From: Planctomycetota bacterium
Lineage (GTDB): Bacteria > Planctomycetota > UBA8742 > UBA2392
Assembly (NCBI GenBank): GCA_020845475.1
Contig: JADLFN010000040.1
Location: 1 to 64,000 of the forward strand
Direction of reading: 5' to 3'
DNA length: 64,000 nucleotides
Of this stretch, positions 8,857 through 17,024 are shown piece after piece (the stretch's first letter is position 1; the number at the start of each line of letters is the position of its first letter). The notes beneath the pieces were generated by a model that made no database searches, had not been told where the DNA came from, and saw only the letters and a list, made by a program, of their open reading frames with translations. The position numbers and the translations under genes were made by a program.

Positions 8857-9925
8857 TCATATCGTGCTTTTGCCCGGCGACGGCATCGGCCCGGAAGTTG
8901 TCCAAGCAGGACAAGAAGTCCTGGAAACAGTTGCGAAAATCTTCGGCCATCGCTTCACGTTCGAAACGCGGCTTATTGGCGGCGCGGCTTTGGATGCGTC
9001 GGGCCAACCGCTCCCCCCTGACACCCTTGCGGCTTGCAGGAATGGAGGCGCAATCCTGCTCGGCGCAGTGGGCGGCCCGCGCTGGGACAACCCTAGCGCA
9101 AGGGTCCGCCCCGAGCAGGGATTGCTGGCGATTCGTCGCGAGCTGGGCTTGTTTGCGAACCTGCGACCCGTGAAAGTGTTCGACGAGTTGCGCAGTTGCT
9201 CCCCGCTCAGGCCCGAACTCTTGCAAGGCGTCGACTTGCTGATCGTGCGCGAACTCACTGGCGGCGCTTACTTTGGCAAGCCCCAGGGCACGGAGCGCAG
9301 CGAACAGGGCGAGCGTGCCGTGGACACGATGGCGTACACCGATCACGAGGTGCGTCGTATCGTGCGCTTGGCGTGTGAGATTGCGCAGAGAAGGCGCGGC
9401 AAGCTGTGCAGCATTGACAAGGCCAACGTGCTGGAATCCTCGCGTCTCTGGCGGCGCATTGCCATCCAGACGGCCGCAGATTTTCCAGGGGTCGCGCTGG
9501 AGCATGCACTGGTTGATTCGGCGGCGATGCGCCTGGTCAGCCAACCCGCGTCCTTTGATGTCATCGTGACGGAGAACTTGTTTGGGGACATTCTCTCAGA
9601 CGAAGCCGCCGTGTTGTCGGGAGCGCTGGGCCTGCTCCCGAGCGCATCGCTTGGCGCCAAGGGACCCGGGCTTTTCGAGCCCGTGCATGGCTCAGCGCCG
9701 GACATTGCCGGCAGGGGGATCGCAAATCCCGTCGGGACGATTCTCTCGGTTGCCATGCTGCTCGAATACGGGCTAGACCTCGTAAGCGAAGCGAGGGCTG
9801 TCGAGAGCGCGGTCAAGCGCGTGTTTCAGTCGGGGCTTCGAACCGCAGACCTGAAAGCCGCGAACGCTGTCACCACAAAAGCAATGACCCGCGCCGTGAC
9901 AGCCGCGCTCGATGAACTGCACTAG
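8849..9925 (+). CDS. leuB: 3-isopropylmalate dehydrogenase
   Basis: LeuB oxidatively decarboxylates 3-isopropylmalate, and in the citramalate route 3-methylmalate to 2-oxobutyrate, using NAD+ and Mg2+. The 358-residue product begins with L-P-G-D-G-I-G-P-E-V, has G-A-V-G-G-P-R-W, R-E-L-T-G-G-A-Y-F-G-K-P, and the NAD-adenine loop G-S-A-P-D-I-A-G-R-G-I-A-N-P near residue 280. The ATG at 8849 overlaps the end of cimA by eight bases; the open frame continues upstream to 8486 inside cimA but lacks homology there. It is the last gene of the operon, and no clear terminator follows in the 209-base gap. Confidence 0.95.
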   Translation: MDSHIVLLPGDGIGPEVVQAGQEVLETVAKIFGHRFTFETRLIGGAALDASGQPLPPDTLAACRNGGAILLGAVGGPRWDNPSARVRPEQGLLAIRRELGLFANLRPVKVFDELRSCSPLRPELLQGVDLLIVRELTGGAYFGKPQGTERSEQGERAVDTMAYTDHEVRRIVRLACEIAQRRRGKLCSIDKANVLESSRLWRRIAIQTAADFPGVALEHALVDSAAMRLVSQPASFDVIVTENLFGDILSDEAAVLSGALGLLPSASLGAKGPGLFEPVHGSAPDIAGRGIANPVGTILSVAMLLEYGLDLVSEARAVESAVKRVFQSGLRTADLKAANAVTTKAMTRAVTAALDELH

Positions 9926-10134
9926 CCGCAGTCCAAGAGCAGCAAAAGCAGTCGAGAATCGTCCCATATGCGCTGCCACTCGCCGGCCATTCGACTCTTG
10001 GCGACAGGTGCATGCCGATGGAGGCAGTCAGCAAGCCTGAAAACGACCGGCCGCTGTCGCCGCGGATAGTAACCTTGGCGCGTGAAGAGGCGCAGAATGC
10101 GCATTTCTGACGAGAAGCATACCCGGAGCCCATT

Positions 10135-11997
10135 GTGTCCTACTCCAAACAACTCGAAGTCGCCCTGATTGCCGCGCGGCGTGCGGGAGAGCTCATCCGG
10201 GCCGACTTTCATCGTGATGGCGGGCCGCGGGGCAGTGGCGGCAAGGCGCCCGTAGATGCCGAGGCGGAGCGCGTGATCCGTCAAACGCTCGATGCCGCGT
10301 TTCCTGACTATGGCTTCATCGGCGAGGAACTGCCCGGTCTCGATCGCGCGCCCGCCAAGAGTTCCCACGTTTGGCTCGTGGACCCCAACGATGGCACGGC
10401 TTCATTCCTGAAAGGCTGGCGCGGCAGCGCGGTTTCCATTGGCCTGCTTCACGAGAGCAAGCTTGTTCTCGGCGTGGTGTTTGCGCCGCTCGCGCCTGAC
10501 GATAACGGTGACCTCTTCAGCTGGGCCGAAGGTGAGTCGCTGCTGCGCAACAGACGGCCCGTAACCGTTGTGCCTTCTGCTGCGCCGGGCAAAAACAGCG
10601 TCGTCTTGGTTTCGCAGGACGCTGACCGCAAGTCAGCGGCCAATGCCGAATCCGTCGCGCCTGCGCGGTTTCGGTCCATGCCCAGTATCGCCTACCGCCT
10701 TGCGCTCGTGGCTGCGGGCGGGGCCGATGCCGCGCTTTCGCTCAACAGCCCCGGCGCCATCGACGTGGCGGGCGGCCACGCGCTGCTACTTGGCGCGGGT
10801 CTAGATCTCTTCGCTTTCGACGGACAGCCCGTGCGTTACAGCCGCAGCGGGTCGATGTCCCATGGCGGAAATTGCATCGCCGGAAGTTCCGCGATCGCGG
10901 CTGTGCTTTCAAAGCGCGACTTGCTTGGTGTGCTGCGCGCCCCGGCAGATCCTGAGCCCGAATGGCCGCTGGTTTGGCCGCAGAAGGGGCAAGCGATGGC
11001 CGACGCCGGCGTGCTCGCTCGCGCCCAAGGTTGCCTGCTGGGTCAATGTTCAGGGGACGCATTGGGCCAGTTGGTCGAATTCCGAAGCGCGGCCGAGATT
11101 GCAAGGCCGTATCCAAACGGAGTGCGCGAACTGGCAGATGGCGGCGCGTTCAACACATTGGCCGGTCAGCCAACCGACGACAGCGAGCTGGCATTGATGC
11201 TGGCGCGCAGCATCGTCAAGGCAGGTCACTACGACGCCGAAAGCGCGGCCCAGGCCTATGCATGGTGGCTGGGCTCACATCCGTTTGACGTTGGCAACAC
11301 CACACGGGCCGCGCTTGGTCCTGCGCTCGCTGCCGCCAAGGCAGGCAAGTCCGCCGCTGCGGCTGCGCGCAAAGCCGCATCGATGTCCAGCCAGGCCAAC
11401 GGAGCACTCATGCGGCTGAGCCCGCTCGCCATCTTTGCCTGGTCGCGCAAGCCAGAGGAAACGGCGAAGCTGGCCCGCGAAGACGCGGCACTCACGCACC
11501 CTGATCCTGTCTGCCGCGACGCTAACGCGGTGTTTGCGATCGCGGTGGGGCACGCAATCAAGACGGGCGCGGAACCTGCCGCAGTCTTTGAATTCGCTCG
11601 CGACTGGGCCAGCAAGAGCCAGTGCCACCCGGACGTGCTGGTCACACTGGAAGCCGCGCGCGAGGCAGCGCCGAAATGCGATGGCCAGAACATTGGCTGG
11701 GTTCGCGTTGCGCTGCAGAACGCTTTCTACGAGTTGCTGCACACCCGCAATCTTGAAGAAGCACTGGTGCACACTGTGGGTCGCGGCGGCGACACTGACA
11801 CAAACTCGGCCATCACCGGCGCGCTGCTGGGCGCCGTCCACAGCCGCGACGCCGTACCCCTGCGCTGGCGCAACCTCGTGCTGACATGCCGCCCGCTCTC
11901 AACTGCGAGCGGCGCCAAACACCCAAGACCGAAGCCGCTCTGGCCCGTCGATTTGCTTCTGCTCGCTGAGCGCTTACTCGTCCTCGGCGGTGCATAG
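10135..11997 (+). CDS. Inositol monophosphatase-like / ADP-ribosylglycohydrolase fusion
   Basis: This 620-residue protein fuses two enzymes. Residues 1-260 are an IMPase/CysQ-type phosphatase: G-E-E-L-P-G at 63, the metal motif D-P-N-D-G-T at 83-88, and Asp210 in A-I-D-V-A-G-G, where the usual Trp before Asp is replaced. Residues 290-620 are an ADP-ribosylglycohydrolase (DraG/ARH) domain with G-D-A-L-G at 307-311, T-D-D-S at 347-350 and G-G-D-T-D-T-N at 551-557, which together supply the two Mg2+ ions. All key ARH acids are present. A role in clearing ADP-ribose from a phosphorylated or nucleotide substrate is possible but unproven. The start is GTG at 10135 with GGAG seven bases before. There is no signal peptide, so it is cytosolic. 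Confidence 0.85.
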   Translation: MSYSKQLEVALIAARRAGELIRADFHRDGGPRGSGGKAPVDAEAERVIRQTLDAAFPDYGFIGEELPGLDRAPAKSSHVWLVDPNDGTASFLKGWRGSAVSIGLLHESKLVLGVVFAPLAPDDNGDLFSWAEGESLLRNRRPVTVVPSAAPGKNSVVLVSQDADRKSAANAESVAPARFRSMPSIAYRLALVAAGGADAALSLNSPGAIDVAGGHALLLGAGLDLFAFDGQPVRYSRSGSMSHGGNCIAGSSAIAAVLSKRDLLGVLRAPADPEPEWPLVWPQKGQAMADAGVLARAQGCLLGQCSGDALGQLVEFRSAAEIARPYPNGVRELADGGAFNTLAGQPTDDSELALMLARSIVKAGHYDAESAAQAYAWWLGSHPFDVGNTTRAALGPALAAAKAGKSAAAAARKAASMSSQANGALMRLSPLAIFAWSRKPEETAKLAREDAALTHPDPVCRDANAVFAIAVGHAIKTGAEPAAVFEFARDWASKSQCHPDVLVTLEAAREAAPKCDGQNIGWVRVALQNAFYELLHTRNLEEALVHTVGRGGDTDTNSAITGALLGAVHSRDAVPLRWRNLVLTCRPLSTASGAKHPRPKPLWPVDLLLLAERLLVLGGA

Positions 11998-12128
11998 ACA
12001 CTTTGCCCACTCCCTGGGATCGGGATGGGTCGCTTATGGGGTGCGTTTGGGGCGGCGCGCGATTTCGGCTGGCGCACTTCTCGTCTTTTCTGATCGCCCT
12101 GGAAGCCGCTTGTGAAGCGGGGAGAGGC

Positions 12129-12203
12129 TGGAGCCGCCTGTCGGATTTGAACCGACGACCTATGCTTTACGAAAGCATTGCTCTACCGCTGAGCTAAGGC
12201 GGC
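12129..12203 (-). tRNA. tRNA-Thr (anticodon CGT)
   Basis: The minus strand folds into a full cloverleaf. The acceptor stem GCCGCCT/AGGCGGC has seven pairs. The anticodon stem ATGCT/AGCAT encloses the loop TTCGTAA with anticodon CGT. The T-arm is GTCGG TTCAAAT CCGAC. The CCA end is encoded (12129-12131) after a U discriminator at 12132. A TTGACG hexamer at 12272-12277 on the same strand could be its -35 box, with a weak -10. Confidence 0.95.
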
Positions 12204-12291
12204 CCTTTGGGCCGGGCTTGCCGATTGGACTTTGGCAAGCGGGGCGCAATGGTGTAATCGCTGGGCCTTGCCGTCAAGCGGGCGACGGTTG

Positions 12292-12924
12292 CTATGCCTC
12301 GGTGATTCGATAGGCGCAGCGACGCGCGCCGGAGATGATGTGTTCCTCGCGCGCAATCTCCACCCTGCCCAGCAGCTCCGTGAACAACCGCAATTCACCG
12401 TCGCACAGGCCGCTGCACGCGCTGGCCGCCGCACAGATCGGGCAATTGTTTTCGATCAGCCACAGGCCTTGCTCGTCCTTGCGCCATTCCGCCATGTAGC
12501 CTTCGTCGCGGCGCAGCACTGCCAGTGCAGCCACTTTCTTTTCCAGCGGCAACTCCGCGTCGATGCGCTCGCGGTAGCGGGCCAGTTGCGTTCGTGTGCG
12601 TTCGCCCACAAGCCGCGCCAGGCCGCTGTCGCCAAAGGCGGTGCGTACGGCGTTGATGATGCCAACGGCAAGTTCGCTGTGATTGTCGGGGAACATCGCG
12701 GCGGATTGGGGCGTCAGGCGCCACACGCGCGATGGCCGTCCGACGTGCTTGCGTTCATCGGTGTAGCCCACGAGAGCGGTTTGCTCAAGCGTGTAAAGGT
12801 GCTGGCGCACGGCCATGGGCGTTACGCCCAGGCGTTTGGCAAGCTGCGCCGCGGTCTGCGGCCCTTTGGTCTTGAGGTAAAACAGCACTTTGTCGCGCGC
12901 CCGCGCGCTGTCTTCGGGCTTCAT
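12292..12924 (-). CDS. sufR: SufR-type Fe-S cluster-sensing transcriptional regulator
   Basis: SufR represses suf operons in response to Fe-S status. The 210-residue product has an N-terminal DeoR/ArsR-type winged helix (residues ~10-75, with L-G-V-T-P-M-A-V-R-Q-H-L as the recognition region, then G-R-P-S-R-V-W). Its C-terminal domain has cysteines in N-C-P-I-C-A-A-A-S-A-C, C-S-G-L-C and S-G-A-R-R-C-A-Y, which matches the cluster-ligand pattern recalled for cyanobacterial SufR. The ATG at 12924 is the first in the frame. The suf genes lie 9 kb away on the other strand, so regulation would be in trans. A palindrome at 12941-12961 just upstream suggests autoregulation. The family is fairly secure; the target is inferred. 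Confidence 0.85.
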   Translation of the reverse strand: MKPEDSARARDKVLFYLKTKGPQTAAQLAKRLGVTPMAVRQHLYTLEQTALVGYTDERKHVGRPSRVWRLTPQSAAMFPDNHSELAVGIINAVRTAFGDSGLARLVGERTRTQLARYRERIDAELPLEKKVAALAVLRRDEGYMAEWRKDEQGLWLIENNCPICAAASACSGLCDGELRLFTELLGRVEIAREEHIISGARRCAYRITEA

Positions 12925-12940
12925 ACCTTGAGTCTAGGCG

Positions 12941-12961
12941 ACGTTCGCTATTTAGCAACGT
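12941..12961. promoter_or_regulatory. Candidate SufR operator palindrome
   Basis: ACGTT(C)GCTA-TT-TAGCAACGT forms nine complementary pairs around a TT centre with one bulged base, 17 bases upstream of the sufR start. Its place in the presumed promoter of a cluster-sensing repressor suggests an autoregulatory operator. This is an inference from position and symmetry only. Confidence 0.4.
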
Positions 12962-12982
12962 TACACTTGACTTATGCAGGGT

Positions 12983-15250
12983 TCAGCGCTGGTAGTCCGC
13001 CGTGTGCTGGGGTTGCGCCTCCCGGATCACGGTTTGCCAGTTATCAATCATGGCCTTGGCCAGACCGTAGCCGCGGTAGCGGCCGTCCACCGTTTCCTGG
13101 CGGCACTCGTCGATCAGCGTGCGGTACTGCTTGTACTCCTCATAGGTCATGGGCTCGGCGAAGAGTGCTTTGAAGTGTTCAATTTGCAGCGTGTTGTTGC
13201 GCAGGGTCTCGTCCATGAGGATGTCGCGGAAAAACTCAAAACGGTTTTCCACGACACCTGCTTCGCCCTTGTCGGCGAGAACCGCAAAGCAATTGGAGTT
13301 GAACGTAACATCGCGCTCATCCTTCGCGTCGGGGCTGCTCTTCTTGCGCAAGGCCGTGAGCCCCTTGATCAGTTCCGGTCGCGCTTTCTGGTAATAAAAC
13401 TTCTTGACGTAAAAGCGCGCATCAAAGACGGGCTCCGTGATGCCCTCTTCACGCATCGATTCAGAGATGCCGCTGCTCTGGTAGTCGTGCAGTTCCTTCA
13501 TCAGGCGGTCGTAGAATTCGGGGTGCCGTTCGACAATCTTCGGGTCTTTCACATAGGCCCGCGCCCACTGCACAAAACCCAGCGGCGTGCGATAACAGAA
13601 CTCGGAGATAGCGTAAAGTGTGTCTCCCATGCGCCAGAGGAACTCCGGTTCGTTGGCGTAGTCTTCGTAGGTCATGCGCCACATTTCCTGCCCGAAGGAG
13701 CCGTAGTCGGTGCGCATGATCTGCTGCTTGAGTTCGTGGCTGGTCGTATAGTGCCAGAGCGCATTCAGCCGCACCTCGCGTGTGATCTGCTTGATGATTG
13801 CGCCGGGCAGCGCAAAGTGCGTGCGATAGTCCTGCAGCGTCTTGAGCGTGGCGTCCTTTCCGGCTTTGCGCGCCATTGCGCACAGTTCATGCTCAATGGC
13901 CGTTGTCAGCAAGTCGAGCACCGGGCCGGTCATGTTGTCACCAAAGGCCTTGACGAGAATGCCCACCACGGCTGCGCCGTTATCGCGCGCGTCCTCACCT
14001 GTCAGTAGTTTACGGGCGCGGATGACGGCGTTGGCCTTCTCGCGGATGCCTTTGATTTCGTCGCTGGGGTCGGTCTCCCCATAGGCGGCCTTGACCTCGT
14101 CGAGCGCCTTCTGCGCATCGCCCTCCTCGATGGCCTTGCGCGCCGCCAGATAGTGATCGACCTGCTCCTTCAGCGAGGCGGCACGCTTGGTGAATTCAGA
14201 ACCGATGGTCGCGGCCTTGAGCTTGTCGCGCGCGACGTCAGGTTTGCCCTGCGCGATGAGGCGTCCGACTTCCTTTTCCAGCTCGTCAAATTCGCGCGCG
14301 GCCTGCGCGCCGGCGTCCTGTTTCTCGCGCAGGGTTGCAAGTTCAAGGGCATCCTTGAGATCGGCGCTGTCGCCATGCTCCTTGATGTAGGCTTCGAGGC
14401 TTCGGCGCGCCTCGGCGGGTTTGCCGTTGGCCATCAGTGCGCGGGCGTCAGCCAACACAACCTGTTCCGGCGTCAATTCGTTGGCGCCCTTGAGGATGAA
14501 GAAGCCGACCAGCAGCACGACCGCCAGCACCAGCACGCCGCCAAGCAACGCCACGACCGTGGTCTTGGAAGACTTCCCTTGCGCCTCCATCAAGGCTTCG
14601 AGGGCCTCCTGATAGCGGGTGTATTCTTTTTCGGCCGTCGCGCTCAGTTCAATGATGCGCGTCTTCATTTTCTCGGGGTCGATTTTTGTCTGCTCGACGA
14701 TGCGCTTGTAAACCTCGTCTGCGGGATCCTGCACGACCTTGTAGAGCTTGATTTCCTGGCTGTTTTCTCCGCGCGGCCTGAATGTTTTCACGAATGCGTT
14801 AGGGACTTCGGCCTTGTTCATGGCCAAAAACACGGTCTCGGTGAAATAGATTTCGTCGGGGTTGGTGGCCTTTTCGATTTTCGCGGCCACGTTCACGGCG
14901 TCGCCGAAGACGTCGTTATCCGTGGCCGTAACTTCGCCGGCGTTGATGGACACTTTAATGTGGATCTGCTCGCCATCGGGGATGCCGTGGTTGTACTTCT
15001 TGAGCGTGTACTGCATGTAGGTGCCGCACTGCACGGCATTGGTGGGGCTTTCAAAGGTGATCAGGAATGCATCGCCGATGGTCTTGATGACCTTGCCCTC
15101 AAAGTGCGCCACAATGGGCATGAGCAGCTTGTTGTGCGTATCAAGCCGGTTCATCAACTGGTCGCGGCTGATTTTCTCCGTGTGGCGCGTGAAGCCGGAG
15201 ATGTCCGTGAACATGATCGTAAGGTTGCGCTGCATCCGCTTGGTCGTCAT
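12983..15250 (-). CDS. Class III nucleotide cyclase with transmembrane segment and large C-terminal domain
   Basis: This 755-residue protein has a class III adenylate/guanylate cyclase domain at the N-terminus (residues ~10-165). Metal-binding Asp16 (M-F-T-D-I-S-G-F-T) and Asp60 (K-T-I-G-D-A-F) are present, as are Lys56 and Asp113, which fit ATP choice. The transition-state N-x3-R motif reads N-V-A-A-K, so Arg is replaced by Lys124. After ~60 helical residues there is one membrane segment (near residue 245), then ~480 residues with TPR-like helices and a C-terminal part I do not recognise. The domain order, catalytic N-terminus and extracytoplasmic C-terminus, is the reverse of most sensor cyclases. 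The ATG at 15250 is chosen over the open extension to 15406 because A-G-G-A lies upstream and the cyclase fold begins there. Confidence 0.85.
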   Translation of the reverse strand: MTTKRMQRNLTIMFTDISGFTRHTEKISRDQLMNRLDTHNKLLMPIVAHFEGKVIKTIGDAFLITFESPTNAVQCGTYMQYTLKKYNHGIPDGEQIHIKVSINAGEVTATDNDVFGDAVNVAAKIEKATNPDEIYFTETVFLAMNKAEVPNAFVKTFRPRGENSQEIKLYKVVQDPADEVYKRIVEQTKIDPEKMKTRIIELSATAEKEYTRYQEALEALMEAQGKSSKTTVVALLGGVLVLAVVLLVGFFILKGANELTPEQVVLADARALMANGKPAEARRSLEAYIKEHGDSADLKDALELATLREKQDAGAQAAREFDELEKEVGRLIAQGKPDVARDKLKAATIGSEFTKRAASLKEQVDHYLAARKAIEEGDAQKALDEVKAAYGETDPSDEIKGIREKANAVIRARKLLTGEDARDNGAAVVGILVKAFGDNMTGPVLDLLTTAIEHELCAMARKAGKDATLKTLQDYRTHFALPGAIIKQITREVRLNALWHYTTSHELKQQIMRTDYGSFGQEMWRMTYEDYANEPEFLWRMGDTLYAISEFCYRTPLGFVQWARAYVKDPKIVERHPEFYDRLMKELHDYQSSGISESMREEGITEPVFDARFYVKKFYYQKARPELIKGLTALRKKSSPDAKDERDVTFNSNCFAVLADKGEAGVVENRFEFFRDILMDETLRNNTLQIEHFKALFAEPMTYEEYKQYRTLIDECRQETVDGRYRGYGLAKAMIDNWQTVIREAQPQHTADYQR

Positions 15251-15344
15251 GGCGTTTTCCTGCGGGTTCAGTCTTAGGTTCCGGCCCGGGAAAGAAGTAT
15301 GTTGCAGGGCTACCGAACCTGAACCTGATTTTCCGAGGCCGACA

Positions 15345-16226
15345 ATGTACCTGCCCCAAGGCGCCTTTGCACCCGTCCCCACGCCATTTAGCCCGACGGG
15401 CTCCATCGAAGGCTTTGCGCTGCGAGCTCACCTGGCGTGGCTGGAGCAGGAGGGGCTGCAGGGCGCGCTGATCCTCGGCACCAACGGCGAGTTTCCTTCG
15501 CTCACCTTTGCCGAAAAACGCGCCGTGGCATACGCAGCCGCGCGTTCGGGCAACGGCGATGCTTCGCAGCAGCGCACGAAACTGCAACTCATGCTATGCG
15601 TGGGTTCCTGCGCACTGGGAGAAGTCATCGAGCTTTGCGGCGTGGCCAAGGAGAACGGCTACGACAGCGTGCTCTGCCCGCCGCCGTGGTACTTCCGTAA
15701 CGCGAGCGTGGCGGGCACAGCCGCGTTTTTCAGGCGCGTGCTCGATGCAAGCAAGCTGCCGGTGCTGCTCTATCACATCCCGCAACTGACAGGCATGCCG
15801 ATTTCGGACGAACTGCTGGCCGCGATTGGCGAACACCCCAATCTCGCCGGCATCAAAGACAGCACCGGCGACGACGCCGAACTGGCGCGCCTGAGCCGTC
15901 ATTTCAAGGGCAAGGCCTACATGGTGGGCAGCGATAAGTTGATTGCGCCAGCCTACGCGGCAGGGGGAACAGGCAGCATCACGGCCGCCGCCAGCGTGGT
16001 ACCCGACCTGGTAGCCAGCATCAAGGCGCGGCCTGACCAGCAGGGCAAACTGAACAGTGTGCGCGGCCTGCTTGAGAAATTCGGACTGGGCGGCGCAGTC
16101 AAAGCCATCCTGCGCAAGAAAGGCCTGGGTGCCTACGCCGCGCGCCCGCCGCTGATGAACCTCGAAGCCGCGGCAGAGCAGCAGTTGTTCTCGATGCTGG
16201 ACATGTTCGGCGCGGTCAAATGGTAG
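15345..16226 (+). CDS. DapA/NanA-family aldolase (dihydrodipicolinate synthase-like)
   Basis: A 293-residue class I aldolase of the DHDPS/N-acetylneuraminate lyase family, which uses pyruvate through a Schiff base. The expected residues are present: G-T-N-G-E-F-P-S-L-T near residue 45, Tyr143 in Y-H-I-P, and Schiff-base Lys171 in G-I-K-D-S-T-G-D. The first of these is usually G-T-T-G-E in DapA; the Asn suggests a paralogous aldolase rather than the lysine-pathway enzyme. The open frame extends to 15021, but the ATG at 15345 with GAGG upstream is the domain start. It is divergent from the cyclase gene and overlaps trpG/pabA at the 3' end by 11 bases. The substrate is not predictable. Confidence 0.85.
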   Translation: MYLPQGAFAPVPTPFSPTGSIEGFALRAHLAWLEQEGLQGALILGTNGEFPSLTFAEKRAVAYAAARSGNGDASQQRTKLQLMLCVGSCALGEVIELCGVAKENGYDSVLCPPPWYFRNASVAGTAAFFRRVLDASKLPVLLYHIPQLTGMPISDELLAAIGEHPNLAGIKDSTGDDAELARLSRHFKGKAYMVGSDKLIAPAYAAGGTGSITAAASVVPDLVASIKARPDQQGKLNSVRGLLEKFGLGGAVKAILRKKGLGAYAARPPLMNLEAAAEQQLFSMLDMFGAVKW

Positions 16227-16782
16227 CCAGCCAGTTCGCCAGCAAATGCTTGCCATGCACGGTGAGGATGGCCTCAGGATGAAACTGCACGCCCTCAAGC
16301 GGCAGCGTTCTGTGGCGCAGGCCCATGATCACGCCGTCAGGCGTGCGGGCGCTGACTTCCAGGCATGCGGGAACGCTTGACGCGTCAACACACAACGAGT
16401 GATAGCGTGTGGCGGCGAAGGGATTGGGCAAGCCGGCGAAAATCGTGCGCCCGTCATGGTGCACTTCGCTGGTTTTGCCGTGTACGAGAGACGGAGCGTG
16501 ACTGATCCGGCCGCCGAAGCTCTCGGCCAGCGCCTGGTGGCCCAGGCACACGCCCAGAATCGGAAGCTTGGCGGCGAATGCTGCGATCACGGCGGGTGTG
16601 ATGCCCGCCCTGGAAGGCACACCCGGCCCGGGCGAAATCACGATGCGCGCGGGCGCAAGCGCTTCAACATCGGCGACGGTGAGCGCGTCATTGCGAATGA
16701 CACGCACGTCTTCGCGCAACTCCTCAAAATACTGCGCGAGGTTGAAGGTGAAACTGTCGTAGTTGTCGATGAGAAGCAGCAT
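16216..16782 (-). CDS. trpG: Anthranilate / aminodeoxychorismate synthase glutaminase subunit
   Basis: A class I glutamine amidotransferase of 188 residues that provides ammonia to a chorismate-using partner for tryptophan or folate synthesis. The start M-L-L-L-I-D-N-Y-D-S-F-T is typical of TrpG/PabA. The nucleophile is Cys79 in G-V-C-L-G-H-Q, and the His168/Glu170 pair is in Q-F-H-P-E. The oxyanion loop S-P-G-P-G is present. No trpE or pabB is nearby, so one subunit may serve both enzymes. The symbol trpG is used, but pabA is equally possible. The gene converges on the aldolase gene with an 11-base overlap. Confidence 0.92.
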   Translation of the reverse strand: MLLLIDNYDSFTFNLAQYFEELREDVRVIRNDALTVADVEALAPARIVISPGPGVPSRAGITPAVIAAFAAKLPILGVCLGHQALAESFGGRISHAPSLVHGKTSEVHHDGRTIFAGLPNPFAATRYHSLCVDASSVPACLEVSARTPDGVIMGLRHRTLPLEGVQFHPEAILTVHGKHLLANWLATI

Positions 16783-16809
16783 GCGCGTTTGGCTCTTGGC
16801 GTTGTTTCT

Positions 16810-17015
16810 AGCCTGCGGAGCAGGCGGCGAACAATAGCCAAGGGCGGAAGCCCTTGGAAACTCGCAATCACAAATCGATAGCCCGCAGCGCGGGCGGCGC
16901 TGGGGCGCACCTGCCTTGACTCAGCGTCGCCCGCTCCGCGGGCTTGCGCATGAACCGTACACGAAAACGAGGGGCTTCCTCCCCTCGCTATTGAACGTCG
17001 CCTGCTCTGCAGGCT
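16810..17015. repeat. Mirror-symmetric pair of REP-like units
   Basis: Two ~90-base units face each other. Unit 1 has an AGCCTGC-type hairpin (16810-16829), a CCAAGGG...CCCTTGG hairpin (16838-16857) and an AGCCCGC-type hairpin (16880-16899). Unit 2 has the same three in reverse at 16925-16944, 16968-16987 and 16996-17015. Changes between units are compensatory, so stems are conserved (CCAAGGG/CCCTTGG versus CGAGGGG/CCCCTCG). This looks like a bacterial REP/BIME element. It fills the gap between two minus-strand genes. Confidence 0.75.
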
Positions 17016-17024
17016 GGCCGGGAA

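Noticed and set aside
12232..14008. Plus-strand frames over sufR and the cyclase C-terminus
   Set aside because: Antisense to sufR with its conserved cysteines and to the cyclase; no ribosome binding sites.
14153..15277. 374-codon open frame on the plus strand opposite the cyclase gene
   Set aside because: It is antisense to a well-supported coding sequence and its product has no domain pattern; GC-rich third positions open such frames.
16783..17024. Small protein-coding gene in the gap after trpG
   Set aside because: The region is fully accounted for by paired hairpins and has no start with ribosome binding site.
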